30,887 bases of DNA. It comes from Verrucomicrobia bacterium UBA3750 (GTDB taxonomy: Bacteria; Verrucomicrobiota; Kiritimatiellia; RFP12; UBA1067). The stretch covers positions 1 through 30,887 of the forward strand of contig DFGM01000163.1 of NCBI GenBank assembly GCA_002371755.1, in the 5' to 3' direction. Position 1 is the first letter of the stretch, and each line of letters opens with the position of its first letter. The position numbers and the translations under genes were made by a program. Positions 6,927 through 15,096 of the stretch are shown here, piece after piece. The notes beneath the pieces are model-generated. The model was given only the letters and a program-made list of their open reading frames with translations. It searched no databases and was not told the DNA's origin.

Positions 6927-9005
6927 CTAATTCCCAAATATTCCCCCCGCTCGCTTTACTGCTTGAGCACCAGAAGTATCCCAGCCGATGTATAGCCCCT
7001 CATGAGCAGGGCGGCGAAAGCCCGCCCGGGAATCGGAAGATCCCTGGGCGCCCGCCCGGGAAAGGAAAAGCCGCCAGCGCGGGAGGTAGTAGCGTTCGAT
7101 GAGTGCGGGATATTCGCGGTTGGAGTAGTCGGCAAGCGATGTGCGGCCAAAGGCCGGATCGCACCATGTGGTAATCATTCTGTGAAAAGCTTTCACGCCG
7201 CGCTCGCCAGCCCTGGTTCTGGCGCGGGCTTCCTCGCGGGAGAGGTCGAATTCCGGCGGGAGGTTGCCGGACTCGGGGCGGGAAAACGCGAGCCAATCTT
7301 CAGTAAGTCCAATAAATCTCTCTCTCGCGTCCATGTTATTATACAGGGCGGGCACGAGCGAACGCAGGTGGTTTGCAAAAACCTGCCTTTTCACGTCATA
7401 GCGATCGAATCGCAAGCGCGAATGCGCCTCGCTTGCTTCCGGCACGATTCCCGCCGCCCAGACTTCATCGAAAAGCGTGGCGGCTTTCTCCAGCGCCTCC
7501 GGCTCATACCATAACCCATCCTTGGGCCCCCAGGTGCTGGCGTTGTTCGCATTCCACGACGGCTCGGCGCATATTACGTTTTCCACAGTCCCCTGCTGGC
7601 TCGTTTTGCACGCATAGACCGTGCCCGCCAAAATGCGCCAAGCTTCCTCGAGCCGCTTGTCGCGCACCCCGTAGCGTGCGGCTATCCATCCCATAAGCCA
7701 AGCATTAAGACCTTCGTCGGAAAGAATCGTGCCTTTGGGCGAGCGCATCATCTCCTCAAAGAGGGCTTGGCATACGGGGTTAGTGAAAAATCCTTCCGAG
7801 AGCGCACCGTACCCGCGAAAGGTGGGGCTGGCTGCCGCCTTGCCCATTCGCGCAAAAGTGGCGAGATTGCCATAGAGGCCGTGATTCCCGCCAAAGTTCA
7901 GCACCTCGCACCATATCCACGGCAGCGGGCCGAAGTCCGGCATGGGCGCATCGCCATTCCTGTCGTATATGCCCATATCCAAGACCAGTGCCTCGATGAG
8001 GGTGTGATTGGGGTCGAGAGCCGCCCTTACTTCCTTTGTGGGGTTCTCCTGCCATGCCTGCACAATCCATACGACGCCGGGGAAGGCGGCTTGCTGGGCG
8101 GCTTGGACGCACTTTGTGGCGGCAGTCACATCTATGCCGTGCGTGTTGCCTCCTTCATGGAACAGGTCGCCTGCGAGGAACTTTGGCTTGAAGCCATAAA
8201 CCTTCTCCAGATTCGCGTACCATAATGCGGCGATGCGTGCGTATTCGGGAGAGGTGGGGTCGAGAACGGGCGGGCGATCGTATGAGCTCCATTTGCCCTG
8301 GGGCAGGGCGTTAGCCCAGGAAAGCGGCATCATGCCGGTAAAGCCCTGAAGCACGGGCTCGATGCCGCGAGAGCGCATCATCGTGGCGATAAGCCTTCCC
8401 CGGCGCGCATCGTCTTCTATGACATGTTCGTCTATCGGGCCGCCTTCGCCGGTGAGGTTGCCCATAAGCCACCATGCGCGGGCGCATTCGTCGGGCAGAA
8501 AGGCGAAAATATCTTTCTCCGGCACGCCAAGGTCGCGCAACGTGAGCTGCCATACTTTGAAAGTGCCGTCCGTGAGAAGGGCGGTATTGTAGCCGGCGCT
8601 GGCAAGGCGTTCCACTTCCGCCTCCCAGTCCTTGTCGGAATAGTAGGCGAAGGTATAGGAGAGAGTGCAGTAGTTGTAGGCGAGGCGGATTGGCGCGATT
8701 TCGGCTCCTGCGCAAAGAGCAAAGCCGCACAAAGCACATAAAAATGCAGTGCGAGCCTTTGTTTCAAGCACTTTGACGGCTTTCCATCCGCCCCAGACGC
8801 ACCAGCGCCACGGTTTGATGTTCTTTACCTCTTTCACTATACCGCCTCTTTTATCGTAAAAGACCGCATCTATCGGGAATCGCATGAAGCATGTGTGGAT
8901 GGAGTTGCAGCGTTCTATCAAAAGCCCCTCGTCGCAGGGCATGTCTTTGCGGAACATCAACCCCTTGAAACGCGCCCAGAAAGTTCTTGCCACGACAATC
9001 TTCAC
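6927..9005 (-). CDS. DUF192 domain fused in frame to a GH89 alpha-N-acetylglucosaminidase
   Basis: 692 aa from GTG 9005, which overlaps the truA stop as GTGA. Residues 2-80 are a DUF192 domain (GLMFRKDMPCDEGLL, CNSIHTCFMRFPIDAVFYD, IKPWR) cut just after KAVKVLE, without its usual last strands. Residues ~84-101 are a hydrophobic signal-like segment ending AGA. GH89 follows: YNYCTLSYTFAYYS, MGNLTGEGGP, GDLFHEGG with E284 and YGALSEGFFTNP with E404, matching the two catalytic glutamates of NAGLU-type enzymes. The usual N-terminal NAGLU_N domain is missing. GTG 8769-8771 (codon 79) could be an internal start giving a conventional 614-aa secreted enzyme. Residues ~648-672 are encoded by REP copy 6991-7062, replacing the normal C-terminus after LPRWRLF. 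The GH89 substrate is terminal alpha-linked N-acetylglucosamine. Confidence 0.82.
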   Translation of the reverse strand: MKIVVARTFWARFKGLMFRKDMPCDEGLLIERCNSIHTCFMRFPIDAVFYDKRGGIVKEVKNIKPWRWCVWGGWKAVKVLETKARTAFLCALCGFALCAGAEIAPIRLAYNYCTLSYTFAYYSDKDWEAEVERLASAGYNTALLTDGTFKVWQLTLRDLGVPEKDIFAFLPDECARAWWLMGNLTGEGGPIDEHVIEDDARRGRLIATMMRSRGIEPVLQGFTGMMPLSWANALPQGKWSSYDRPPVLDPTSPEYARIAALWYANLEKVYGFKPKFLAGDLFHEGGNTHGIDVTAATKCVQAAQQAAFPGVVWIVQAWQENPTKEVRAALDPNHTLIEALVLDMGIYDRNGDAPMPDFGPLPWIWCEVLNFGGNHGLYGNLATFARMGKAAASPTFRGYGALSEGFFTNPVCQALFEEMMRSPKGTILSDEGLNAWLMGWIAARYGVRDKRLEEAWRILAGTVYACKTSQQGTVENVICAEPSWNANNASTWGPKDGLWYEPEALEKAATLFDEVWAAGIVPEASEAHSRLRFDRYDVKRQVFANHLRSLVPALYNNMDARERFIGLTEDWLAFSRPESGNLPPEFDLSREEARARTRAGERGVKAFHRMITTWCDPAFGRTSLADYSNREYPALIERYYLPRWRLFLSRAGAQGSSDSRAGFRRPAHEGLYIGWDTSGAQAVKRAGGIFGN
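6991..7062 (+). repeat. REP-like repeat copy 4, inside the GH89 coding sequence
   Basis: Same orientation as the 5769 copy and the reverse complement of 5691 and 6802. It comprises TATAGCCCCTCATGAGCAG, the GGGCGG hairpin, then AATCGGAAGATCCCTGGGCG and a final CCCGCCCGGGAA. It is read in frame as the C-terminal tail of the GH89 protein, whose family similarity stops where the repeat starts. Confidence 0.8.
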
Positions 9006-9811
9006 GCCTTTATATCCTTATAGAAGACTTTCCACAGGAACAGACCCCTCCCCGGAGCTGTCTCGACGCGTGCCGTACGCGGGGCGTGCGTCTCTAGAAG
9101 TTCCTTCACTGCTTCAGGCTTTTCCACACCCTTCCCGACCGCCATAAGGAAGCCGGCCATGGAGCGCACCATCTTGTAGAGGAAACCGTTGCCGCGCACG
9201 ATAATCGTATATTTGGGTCCGCTCTTCTTGACCTCGCAGGAAAAGATGCGCCGGACGCAGTTGTCCATCGGCTTGTCCGAAGCGGCGGCGAAAGAGCGGA
9301 AATCGTGTTCGCCCACGAAGTAGGATGCCGCCTTTCGCATCGCGTCTATGTCAAGCGGATGGTGGCAGTATGTCCAGTAGGGGACGAGATGGGGCGGCAT
9401 GATGGGGGCGTGGTAGATATGGTAGCGGTATTCTTTGCCGCGTGCGGAAAGCTGTGCGTTGAAATCCTCTTTTGCGTAGGAGCATTTCATGAAGCGGACA
9501 GCTTCGGGCAGGTGGGAGTTCACGGCTCTAAGGACATTCGCAGGCGGAATGTGCTTCGTGAGCCAGAAGTGGCCGACAAACCCCTTGGCGTGCACGCCGG
9601 CGTCGGTGCGGGAAGAGCCGTATATCCTGACCGGGGCCATGTCGAGCCAGGTGAGGGCGTCTTCCACGACCTGCTGGACGGCAAGGGCGTTGCCCTGCAG
9701 CTGCCAGCCGGAATATCCGGTGCCGTCGTAGGCGATTACAGCCTTGTATTTCCAGCGCTTTGGCGTTTCGGCGGGCGCGGCGTTCTTCTTGTCGGCGGCT
9801 CCCTCGCTCAT
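9002..9811 (-). CDS. truA: tRNA pseudouridine synthase A
   Basis: 269 aa from ATG 9811. TruA converts uridines 38-40 of the tRNA anticodon arm to pseudouridine. The family signature is YDGTGYSGWQ (residues 28-37) followed by GSSRTDAGVHA with the catalytic aspartate D70; GKEYRY and GNGFLYKMVRSMAG are further conserved blocks. Residues 1-17 are a charged, non-conserved extension. The start overlaps the manC stop as ATGA, and its stop overlaps the GTG of the DUF192-GH89 gene as GTGA, so translation through this part of the operon is tightly coupled. Length and motifs are normal. Confidence 0.95.
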   Translation of the reverse strand: MSEGAADKKNAAPAETPKRWKYKAVIAYDGTGYSGWQLQGNALAVQQVVEDALTWLDMAPVRIYGSSRTDAGVHAKGFVGHFWLTKHIPPANVLRAVNSHLPEAVRFMKCSYAKEDFNAQLSARGKEYRYHIYHAPIMPPHLVPYWTYCHHPLDIDAMRKAASYFVGEHDFRSFAAASDKPMDNCVRRIFSCEVKKSGPKYTIIVRGNGFLYKMVRSMAGFLMAVGKGVEKPEAVKELLETHAPRTARVETAPGRGLFLWKVFYKDIKA

Positions 9812-10797
9812 TTTGCGAAAAGCTTCTTTATGGAGGAGAGTGAGGCTTTGTCCGCCACGAGCACATCGTCGCCTGTGGTGACGACTACGAGATTCTTTAC
9901 GCCGACAAGTGAAATCCTGGCACCTTTCGCAACAGCGATGTTGCCGGCGGAATCGACCGCCTTCATCGCGCCCAAGGCGACATTGCCATCGCCATCATGC
10001 GGGAAGTACTTGTCGAAGGCGAGATATGAGCCGACGTCATCCCAGCCGAAGTCGCCCGGAACCACATCGACAGCCGGGAACTTTTCCATCACGGCGAAGT
10101 CGAAAGAGATGCGAGGCAGGGCGGCGTAGATTGCATCGAGATCCGCTTCACGCAAGGTCTCTGGGGATGCGAGCGGGGCGAGCCTGGGGGCGTGTTCCGC
10201 GAATGCGGCACGGAAAGTTCCGGCCTCGGCGATGAACATACCCGCATTCCAAAGATAGCCGGACTCCACATACTTCTTTGCGTATTCGGCGTTTGGCTTC
10301 TCGATGAACTTTTTGGTGGCGGGGTCTATGTAGCCGAAGAGGGTGGAAGGGGAGTCTGGTTTGATGCCGATAGTCACGATCTTGGGCGCAGACCGGGCGA
10401 TTTCAATTGCTTTTGCCACAGCCTCGCGGAACGCTTCGGGCTTGGCGACGAGCTGGTCGCTCGAAAAGAACCCCACCACGCCGTCGCCGGCAAGGCCCAC
10501 GCCGAGAGCCACAGCCGCGCCCGTATCGCGGCGCATGGGCTCGCCTATGATGTTCCCGGGCGGAATCTCCGGAAGTTCGGCCCTTGTCGCATCCACGAGA
10601 TCGCGGCTCGTCACGATAAAGACGTCCTCTTTCTTCACGAGCCCCTCAAGCCGCGCCACGCTCTGCCGTATGAGGCTGGAAGAGCCGAATACGCTGAGAA
10701 ACTGTTTTGGCCTTTGCGGGGTGGAAAGAGGCCAGAAGCGCTCGCCGCTGCCGCCGGCCAGCACCACAGCTTTGAAGTCAGTAGAGTTTCTTGCCAT
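9808..10797 (-). CDS. manC: Mannose-1-phosphate guanylyltransferase
   Basis: 329 aa from ATG 10797. The nucleotidyltransferase signature GGSGERFWPLSTPQRPKQFL occupies residues 15-34. FIEKPN (164-169), YLWNAGMF (181-188) and GWDDVGS follow, all typical of GTP:mannose-1-phosphate guanylyltransferases that make GDP-mannose. There is no phosphomannose isomerase domain, so this is the single-function form with a C-terminal left-handed helix region. The segment usually reading PADHxI is FSSDQLV here, with Gln in place of His. The first 20 bp overlap the end of the transglutaminase-like gene, and the stop overlaps truA. GDP-mannose supply suggests glycan or exopolysaccharide synthesis elsewhere in the genome. 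Confidence 0.93.
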   Translation of the reverse strand: MARNSTDFKAVVLAGGSGERFWPLSTPQRPKQFLSVFGSSSLIRQSVARLEGLVKKEDVFIVTSRDLVDATRAELPEIPPGNIIGEPMRRDTGAAVALGVGLAGDGVVGFFSSDQLVAKPEAFREAVAKAIEIARSAPKIVTIGIKPDSPSTLFGYIDPATKKFIEKPNAEYAKKYVESGYLWNAGMFIAEAGTFRAAFAEHAPRLAPLASPETLREADLDAIYAALPRISFDFAVMEKFPAVDVVPGDFGWDDVGSYLAFDKYFPHDGDGNVALGAMKAVDSAGNIAVAKGARISLVGVKNLVVVTTGDDVLVADKASLSSIKKLFAK

Positions 10798-12880
10798 AGA
10801 CGAGTATCTTCTTGAGGTGGAAAAATTCGTCGCGGTTCTCTGGCGTGCGTCCCACCTTCACATACTTTGCGCGTTTGGGTGAAGGAAGATTTACCGTCCA
10901 CTCGTCTTGCGCCGAAGAAGAGGAATAGACCTCGGTGAAGTTTTGTCCATCCTCGCTCGTCCAGACCTTGAGCGGCACCTGGCGTCCGCCGTTCTGTCCG
11001 CCGCCAGCGTTGACTACGGTTATGGCCGTCACGTCGGCAGGGCCCGGCAGCACGACCATGGCCCAAGGGGAAATCTCGCGGCCGGTGTGGAATGCCGCCG
11101 CGCCTTTCGAGGATTCGCGGTCTTCCGCTTCCAGTGCATTGCGGTAGTTGGAGGCGTCTTCATAGCCGGAGTGGGTGGAAGTCTTGAGAAGACCGTCCTT
11201 GGAAAGCAGGTCGCCGCCTGCAAGAATCGTGGGCCACTTCTTCCCCGTGAGTTTGCCGCGCTTGCCGGGGGACATTTTGTCCATGAGCGAAAACACCTGC
11301 CGCCACATGCCGATATCCTCTTCCTGCGAGGCCTTGAGGGCCATGCCGCTGAAGTCGAGGTCGGTTTTCGCTTTTGCGGCCGCCTTGCCGACGAGGGCGA
11401 GGAACTTCTGGGAATCTGCCGAATCTCCCATGAGGATTGCCGCGGCCCAGTTTATCGACTGGCGGAAGAAGGTGGGCGTTTTGCCCTGGCCTTCCAAGAG
11501 CTCGGCGAGCAGCGCCCAGACGACTTGTTTGTCGGATACGATGAGCTTTTCGTTTTCCGAGCCCTCGTCCTGTATCGATCCTGCTTCGAGTATCACCATG
11601 AGGCGGTTGAGGAGCAGGTCTAGATAGATGGGCTCGACCGTCTTGGCCGGGCTTTCGCGGAATGCGCGGCAGCCAAGGCGGGCGGCTTCCACCCTGTCGA
11701 CCTTGGACTTGATGGTCTTCAGATACTCGAAATAGAGCTTCCATCCTAGGCTTGGAAAGGTTCCGAACGTCTCGCGCACGACCGCCGCGAACTTGTCCCA
11801 TTCGGCCTTGGGTGCGTTCTTTTCGACAAGCTGCTTGCGCCATTCGTTCGCCGCCTGCCAGTTGCCGGGTGCGTAGCGCATGGATTCTTCGAGCTTCCCC
11901 GCCCAGCGCAGATACTCCGCGCCCATCCTCTTGGGGTTGGAGTAGTAGCGATCCTGTTCTTCAAGCGAGGCAAGGCCGGCGCCCCGTATGTGGCCGTCGG
12001 CCAAAGAAAAATGGGGTCCCGTCTTGCCCGTCACGAAGTAGGCGTCCGACCAGTACCCATCCTTTTCGTTCCAGACGAGATACGCGCAGTGCCCGGGCTG
12101 GCCCACCGTGAAGGAGCGCACGCCATGGGATTGCGCCCCGTGCGAACCGAACTTCGAAAGGCCGCCGCACACGCCGCCCACACGGTAGCGCAGCTCCTGC
12201 GTATTCCAGCGGTGCTCCCACGGCCTGTAGTACATGGGACCGTGCACCGAATCGCCGAAACAGTTCTCCAGCCTGTAGTGGCATTGCCAGGCGAGTGCGT
12301 GGTAGCGCGATGGCGGCATGTTCGCGAAATTGTGTATCCAGCGTAGGCTTTCCACGGGAAGCTCGGCGTTCTGCCCGAACGTCACCACCTCGCGCCACTG
12401 GCGCGTGTCAAGCGTCTTCGCGCTGTCGACGAGAGTGCCGTCCGCCGCCCATTCGCGGTAGCATTCCATCACGAGGACGAGCTTTTCGTCGTCCCAGTCG
12501 CAGCCATGGTTCAGCGCAAGGGCGGTGGCGATGTTGCGACCCATGGGCGTATCGATGAAGCCGCCCTTGTCGTTCCAGACGAGGAGGTCTAGAGCGACGA
12601 GCGCCAGGGCCGCGTCTTCATCGCTCCTCTTGTATTGATTGCCGCCGAAAGGACCCGATCCTGCGAACTGCTCCATCCATTCCCTGTCGGAGAAGAACTT
12701 CTTCAGGAACTGCGCGCCGCCCTCTTTTTTCTTTATCATCCCCAAGGCATTCTCTCCCACCGCCTTGCGGATGTAACTCTGGACTATGGTTATGTCGCGC
12801 TTCGGCTCAGGCGCCGCATATGCGCTCGAGAAGATGCAAACGGCGCCAAAAGCCGCTATCGTCCAGAGCCTCTTCATCAT
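10778..12880 (-). CDS. Secreted transglutaminase-like protein with C-terminal discoidin-like region
   Basis: 700 aa from ATG 12880, which overlaps the SurA-like gene stop as TGATG. A TTG one codon earlier is rejected. Residues 1-22 form a signal peptide ending AYA. Around residue 238 a cysteine in GGVCGGLSKFGSHGA, a histidine in GQPGHCAYLV (~264) and an aspartate in WSDAYF (~279) are arranged like the Cys-His-Asp triad of transglutaminase-like (papain-fold) domains. The middle is helical with no recognised motif. The last ~150 residues, including VWTSEDGQNFTEVY and AKYVKVGR, resemble an F5/8 type C (discoidin) carbohydrate-binding fold. I do not know the substrate; peptide or amide-bond processing, or a non-enzymatic role at the surface, are both possible. 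It lies between a periplasmic foldase and manC. Confidence 0.7.
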   Translation of the reverse strand: MMKRLWTIAAFGAVCIFSSAYAAPEPKRDITIVQSYIRKAVGENALGMIKKKEGGAQFLKKFFSDREWMEQFAGSGPFGGNQYKRSDEDAALALVALDLLVWNDKGGFIDTPMGRNIATALALNHGCDWDDEKLVLVMECYREWAADGTLVDSAKTLDTRQWREVVTFGQNAELPVESLRWIHNFANMPPSRYHALAWQCHYRLENCFGDSVHGPMYYRPWEHRWNTQELRYRVGGVCGGLSKFGSHGAQSHGVRSFTVGQPGHCAYLVWNEKDGYWSDAYFVTGKTGPHFSLADGHIRGAGLASLEEQDRYYSNPKRMGAEYLRWAGKLEESMRYAPGNWQAANEWRKQLVEKNAPKAEWDKFAAVVRETFGTFPSLGWKLYFEYLKTIKSKVDRVEAARLGCRAFRESPAKTVEPIYLDLLLNRLMVILEAGSIQDEGSENEKLIVSDKQVVWALLAELLEGQGKTPTFFRQSINWAAAILMGDSADSQKFLALVGKAAAKAKTDLDFSGMALKASQEEDIGMWRQVFSLMDKMSPGKRGKLTGKKWPTILAGGDLLSKDGLLKTSTHSGYEDASNYRNALEAEDRESSKGAAAFHTGREISPWAMVVLPGPADVTAITVVNAGGGQNGGRQVPLKVWTSEDGQNFTEVYSSSSAQDEWTVNLPSPKRAKYVKVGRTPENRDEFFHLKKILVYGKKLY

Positions 12881-13785
12881 CAATACACCTTTATGTACGT
12901 TTCGGACTTCAGGATGTCGAGCCAGCGATTGTAGAGTTCTGCGGACTTTGCCGCCTTGACGTTCGCTTCGATCGCCTCGTAGGCATCCGCGAATGCGAGC
13001 GGTTTTGCCGCGGTATCCTCGTCCTTGCGCACGAGGAAGCTCCAGCCCTGCATGTCTATCCAGCCGGAGACCTCACCCTTTTTGAGCTTGGCTACGGCCT
13101 CGCAGATTTCGGGGCGGAACACATCCGCCGGCACCACGTCTTTCCAGACGCCGCCTGCGCGGGCATGGGGGTCGGCGGAATAGCGGCGGGCGACATCCGG
13201 GAAAGGGTCTTCTTTCAGCGCTTCGTCCACGAGTTCGCGCTTGTCCTTGTCGCCCGGGGCGAGCAGTATGACGGATACCGAGGTCTTCGCGGCGCTCATG
13301 TAGCGCTCGGGGTGGGTGTTGTATTCTTCGCGCATATCGGCCGGCGAGGCCGTCACGAACTTGTCTACCGCATTCCAGCGCATGGCTCCGACGATAAGGT
13401 CGTCCTTTATCCTCTGGCGGAACTCCGTATAGGGCAGTTTCTCTCGGGCAAGGGCGGCGATGAGCTGGTTGCGGTCGCCATTGAAGCCGCTTTCCGTGAT
13501 TTCGCGGATGCGGTTGTCCACCACCCACTCCTGCATGGTCATCTTGGAGCCGGCGGCCGCATTCATGATGAGCTTGCGCTCGATAAGGCGGTTGAGCATG
13601 GCGGTATAGTCGTCGCTCTGCGGCATGCCGAAGCGGTGCATCTCGCCCATGACGTCGCTCTTGAGGATGGTTGCGTTGCCGACCGTGGCCGCAATGCCAT
13701 CCACATCGGCGGCGGTTGCGGCCGAGGCGGCGCCGAGAGCGGCCACTGCGGCGAGGAGGCTTCTCAGGTGGAATGTGGTATCCAT
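12880..13785 (-). CDS. SurA-like periplasmic peptidyl-prolyl isomerase / chaperone
   Basis: 301 aa from ATG 13785. Residues 1-26 are a signal peptide (LLAAVAALGAASAATA). Residues ~28-160 resemble the SurA N-terminal chaperone domain: VDGIAATVGNATILKSDV, then LNRLIERKLIMNAA. Residues ~165-265 resemble a PpiC-type rotamase (parvulin) domain, with VILLAP, FPDVARRYSADPHARAGG and WKDVVPADVFRPEI, then VSGWIDMQGWSFLVR. SurA-type proteins assist folding of outer-membrane proteins in the periplasm, which fits a Gram-negative cell. There is one parvulin domain where E. coli SurA has two. It lies 24 bp after the hexokinase stop and overlaps the next gene by one base. Confidence 0.85.
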   Translation of the reverse strand: MDTTFHLRSLLAAVAALGAASAATAADVDGIAATVGNATILKSDVMGEMHRFGMPQSDDYTAMLNRLIERKLIMNAAAGSKMTMQEWVVDNRIREITESGFNGDRNQLIAALAREKLPYTEFRQRIKDDLIVGAMRWNAVDKFVTASPADMREEYNTHPERYMSAAKTSVSVILLAPGDKDKRELVDEALKEDPFPDVARRYSADPHARAGGVWKDVVPADVFRPEICEAVAKLKKGEVSGWIDMQGWSFLVRKDEDTAAKPLAFADAYEAIEANVKAAKSAELYNRWLDILKSETYIKVY

Positions 13786-13789
13786 ATAT

Positions 13790-13811
13790 GTAGTGTCTTA
13801 TAGGTAGTGTC
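13790..13811. repeat. 8-bp direct repeat in the hexokinase-surA gap
   Basis: GTAGTGTC occurs at 13790-13797 and again at 13804-13811 with a 14-bp period, filling the 24-bp gap and overlapping the hexokinase stop. No convincing ribosome-binding site is visible for the SurA-like gene. The significance is unknown and chance is possible. Confidence 0.35.
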
Positions 13812-15096
13812 AGAGCATTGCTGCGATGGCTGCGCCCACCATGGGTGCGTCATCTACCTGCGGAGTGATGGCATAGTGGATGTTCCTGCGTTTCACGAGG
13901 ATTTCGTCGAGGAGTTTTTTCACGGTGTCGGCGAAGGGGATGGCGCGTGTCTTGTAGTAGGTGCTGCCGTCTGCATTGATGGCGACAGGTGCCGCGGGGT
14001 CTAAGCCTTCTCCCGTCTTGATGACGAATGCGGCAAGATGTATGGCCGTGAGCGCGGCCGCGCGTTCAATCACCGGCAGACCGAGGCGGCGGGCCATCTT
14101 GGCGTCATCGGGTCCGGCGAAGATGGTATCCAGCGGATTTGCGCGTCCCTCCTTCTTGAAGGAGGCGAGGAAGTTGTCGAAATCCATCGTTTCCAGGGTG
14201 CCGAGGCCGCCAATCTGCGTTGCGGCCTTCTGCGAGAACATTCCTTCCTTCGCCGCCGCCTTCCAGATCTCAAGACCGATTGCGCCCAGATAGGCGCCGG
14301 AAATCATCTTTTCGAGGAGCCCTTCGCCCGGCTGGACGCTCTTCGCGTCGACGGCCTTGTCGAAGACGCTTTGGGGGGCCTTGTCGAAGCCGCCCGATTC
14401 CGCGTTGATGATCATGGAGCCAGTCTTGTCCCCGCCTGCGAGTTTGACGATGTTGGCTTTCTTCTCCACATACGCACAGTTCGTGCCCGTGCCGAGGATA
14501 AAACCTACATAGGAGGAATATGTCTTTTCGCCTTCCGTCGCCTTCGCGGCGAGCAGGGTGGCGACCGTATCGTTGATGATGGCTATTTCGCCTCCGCCCA
14601 GCCGCTTTTTGAGTTCCGCCCCCACATACTGCCCCACGATTTCTGGGGCCTGGATGTTCTTCGTCCACCGCACGAGCTTTGCATCCAAGTCTTCCGTCGC
14701 CTCTGCCGGATACGAGAAGCACCAGCCGATTTTTTCGACGTTCGCCTTGTCTTTGAGGCGCTTGACTTCGGAGGCGAACGCATCGTAGAACTCTTCCTCT
14801 CCCACTTTCGCCTTCGCGCCCGGCATCGGGCGGTTTTCCTTGAAGTCGATTTTCGGTGGCACTTCCACAATAGCGCCGCGGAAGTTGGTGCCGCCTGCGT
14901 CAAGCACCGCCACGCGCGCACCGGCTTTAGCCTTCCCCTCCACGCCGACAAACGTAGGCACCATCATGAGCGACGACTTTTCGCCTTTCAGCCCTTTCTC
15001 CATGTCGGAGAGGAATGCCGCGATGAGCGTTTGGCGGTCCAGCTCGTCTGCCGTCACGAAGCCGTTTTCCGCAAGGAACTGTTCAGGAGTTTTCAT
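13810..15096 (-). CDS. Hexokinase (eukaryote-type hexokinase family)
   Basis: 428 aa from ATG 15096. The ATP-binding phosphate-1 motif is LDAGGTNFRG (65-74). The sugar-binding region includes CFSYPAEA, NDTVATLLA (175-183) with probable catalytic base D176, LGTGTN (201-206) and NAESGGF (231-237). This layout and the ~430-residue length match the Hexokinase_1/Hexokinase_2 family of eukaryotic hexokinases, also found in some gut bacteria, not the short ROK or Glk glucokinases. It phosphorylates hexoses at the 6-OH in the cytoplasm. The start overlaps the ksgA coding end by 14 bp, so it is read from the ksgA promoter. Confidence 0.9.
   Translation of the reverse strand: MKTPEQFLAENGFVTADELDRQTLIAAFLSDMEKGLKGEKSSLMMVPTFVGVEGKAKAGARVAVLDAGGTNFRGAIVEVPPKIDFKENRPMPGAKAKVGEEEFYDAFASEVKRLKDKANVEKIGWCFSYPAEATEDLDAKLVRWTKNIQAPEIVGQYVGAELKKRLGGGEIAIINDTVATLLAAKATEGEKTYSSYVGFILGTGTNCAYVEKKANIVKLAGGDKTGSMIINAESGGFDKAPQSVFDKAVDAKSVQPGEGLLEKMISGAYLGAIGLEIWKAAAKEGMFSQKAATQIGGLGTLETMDFDNFLASFKKEGRANPLDTIFAGPDDAKMARRLGLPVIERAAALTAIHLAAFVIKTGEGLDPAAPVAINADGSTYYKTRAIPFADTVKKLLDEILVKRRNIHYAITPQVDDAPMVGAAIAAML

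Noticed and set aside
8432..8767. Separate small secreted protein from TTG 8767 on the minus strand
   Set aside because: Only the first ~20 residues look signal-like. The rest is Pro/Thr/Ser-rich shadow of the GH89 frame, which carries all the catalytic motifs. It is kept only as a hint of a past frameshift.
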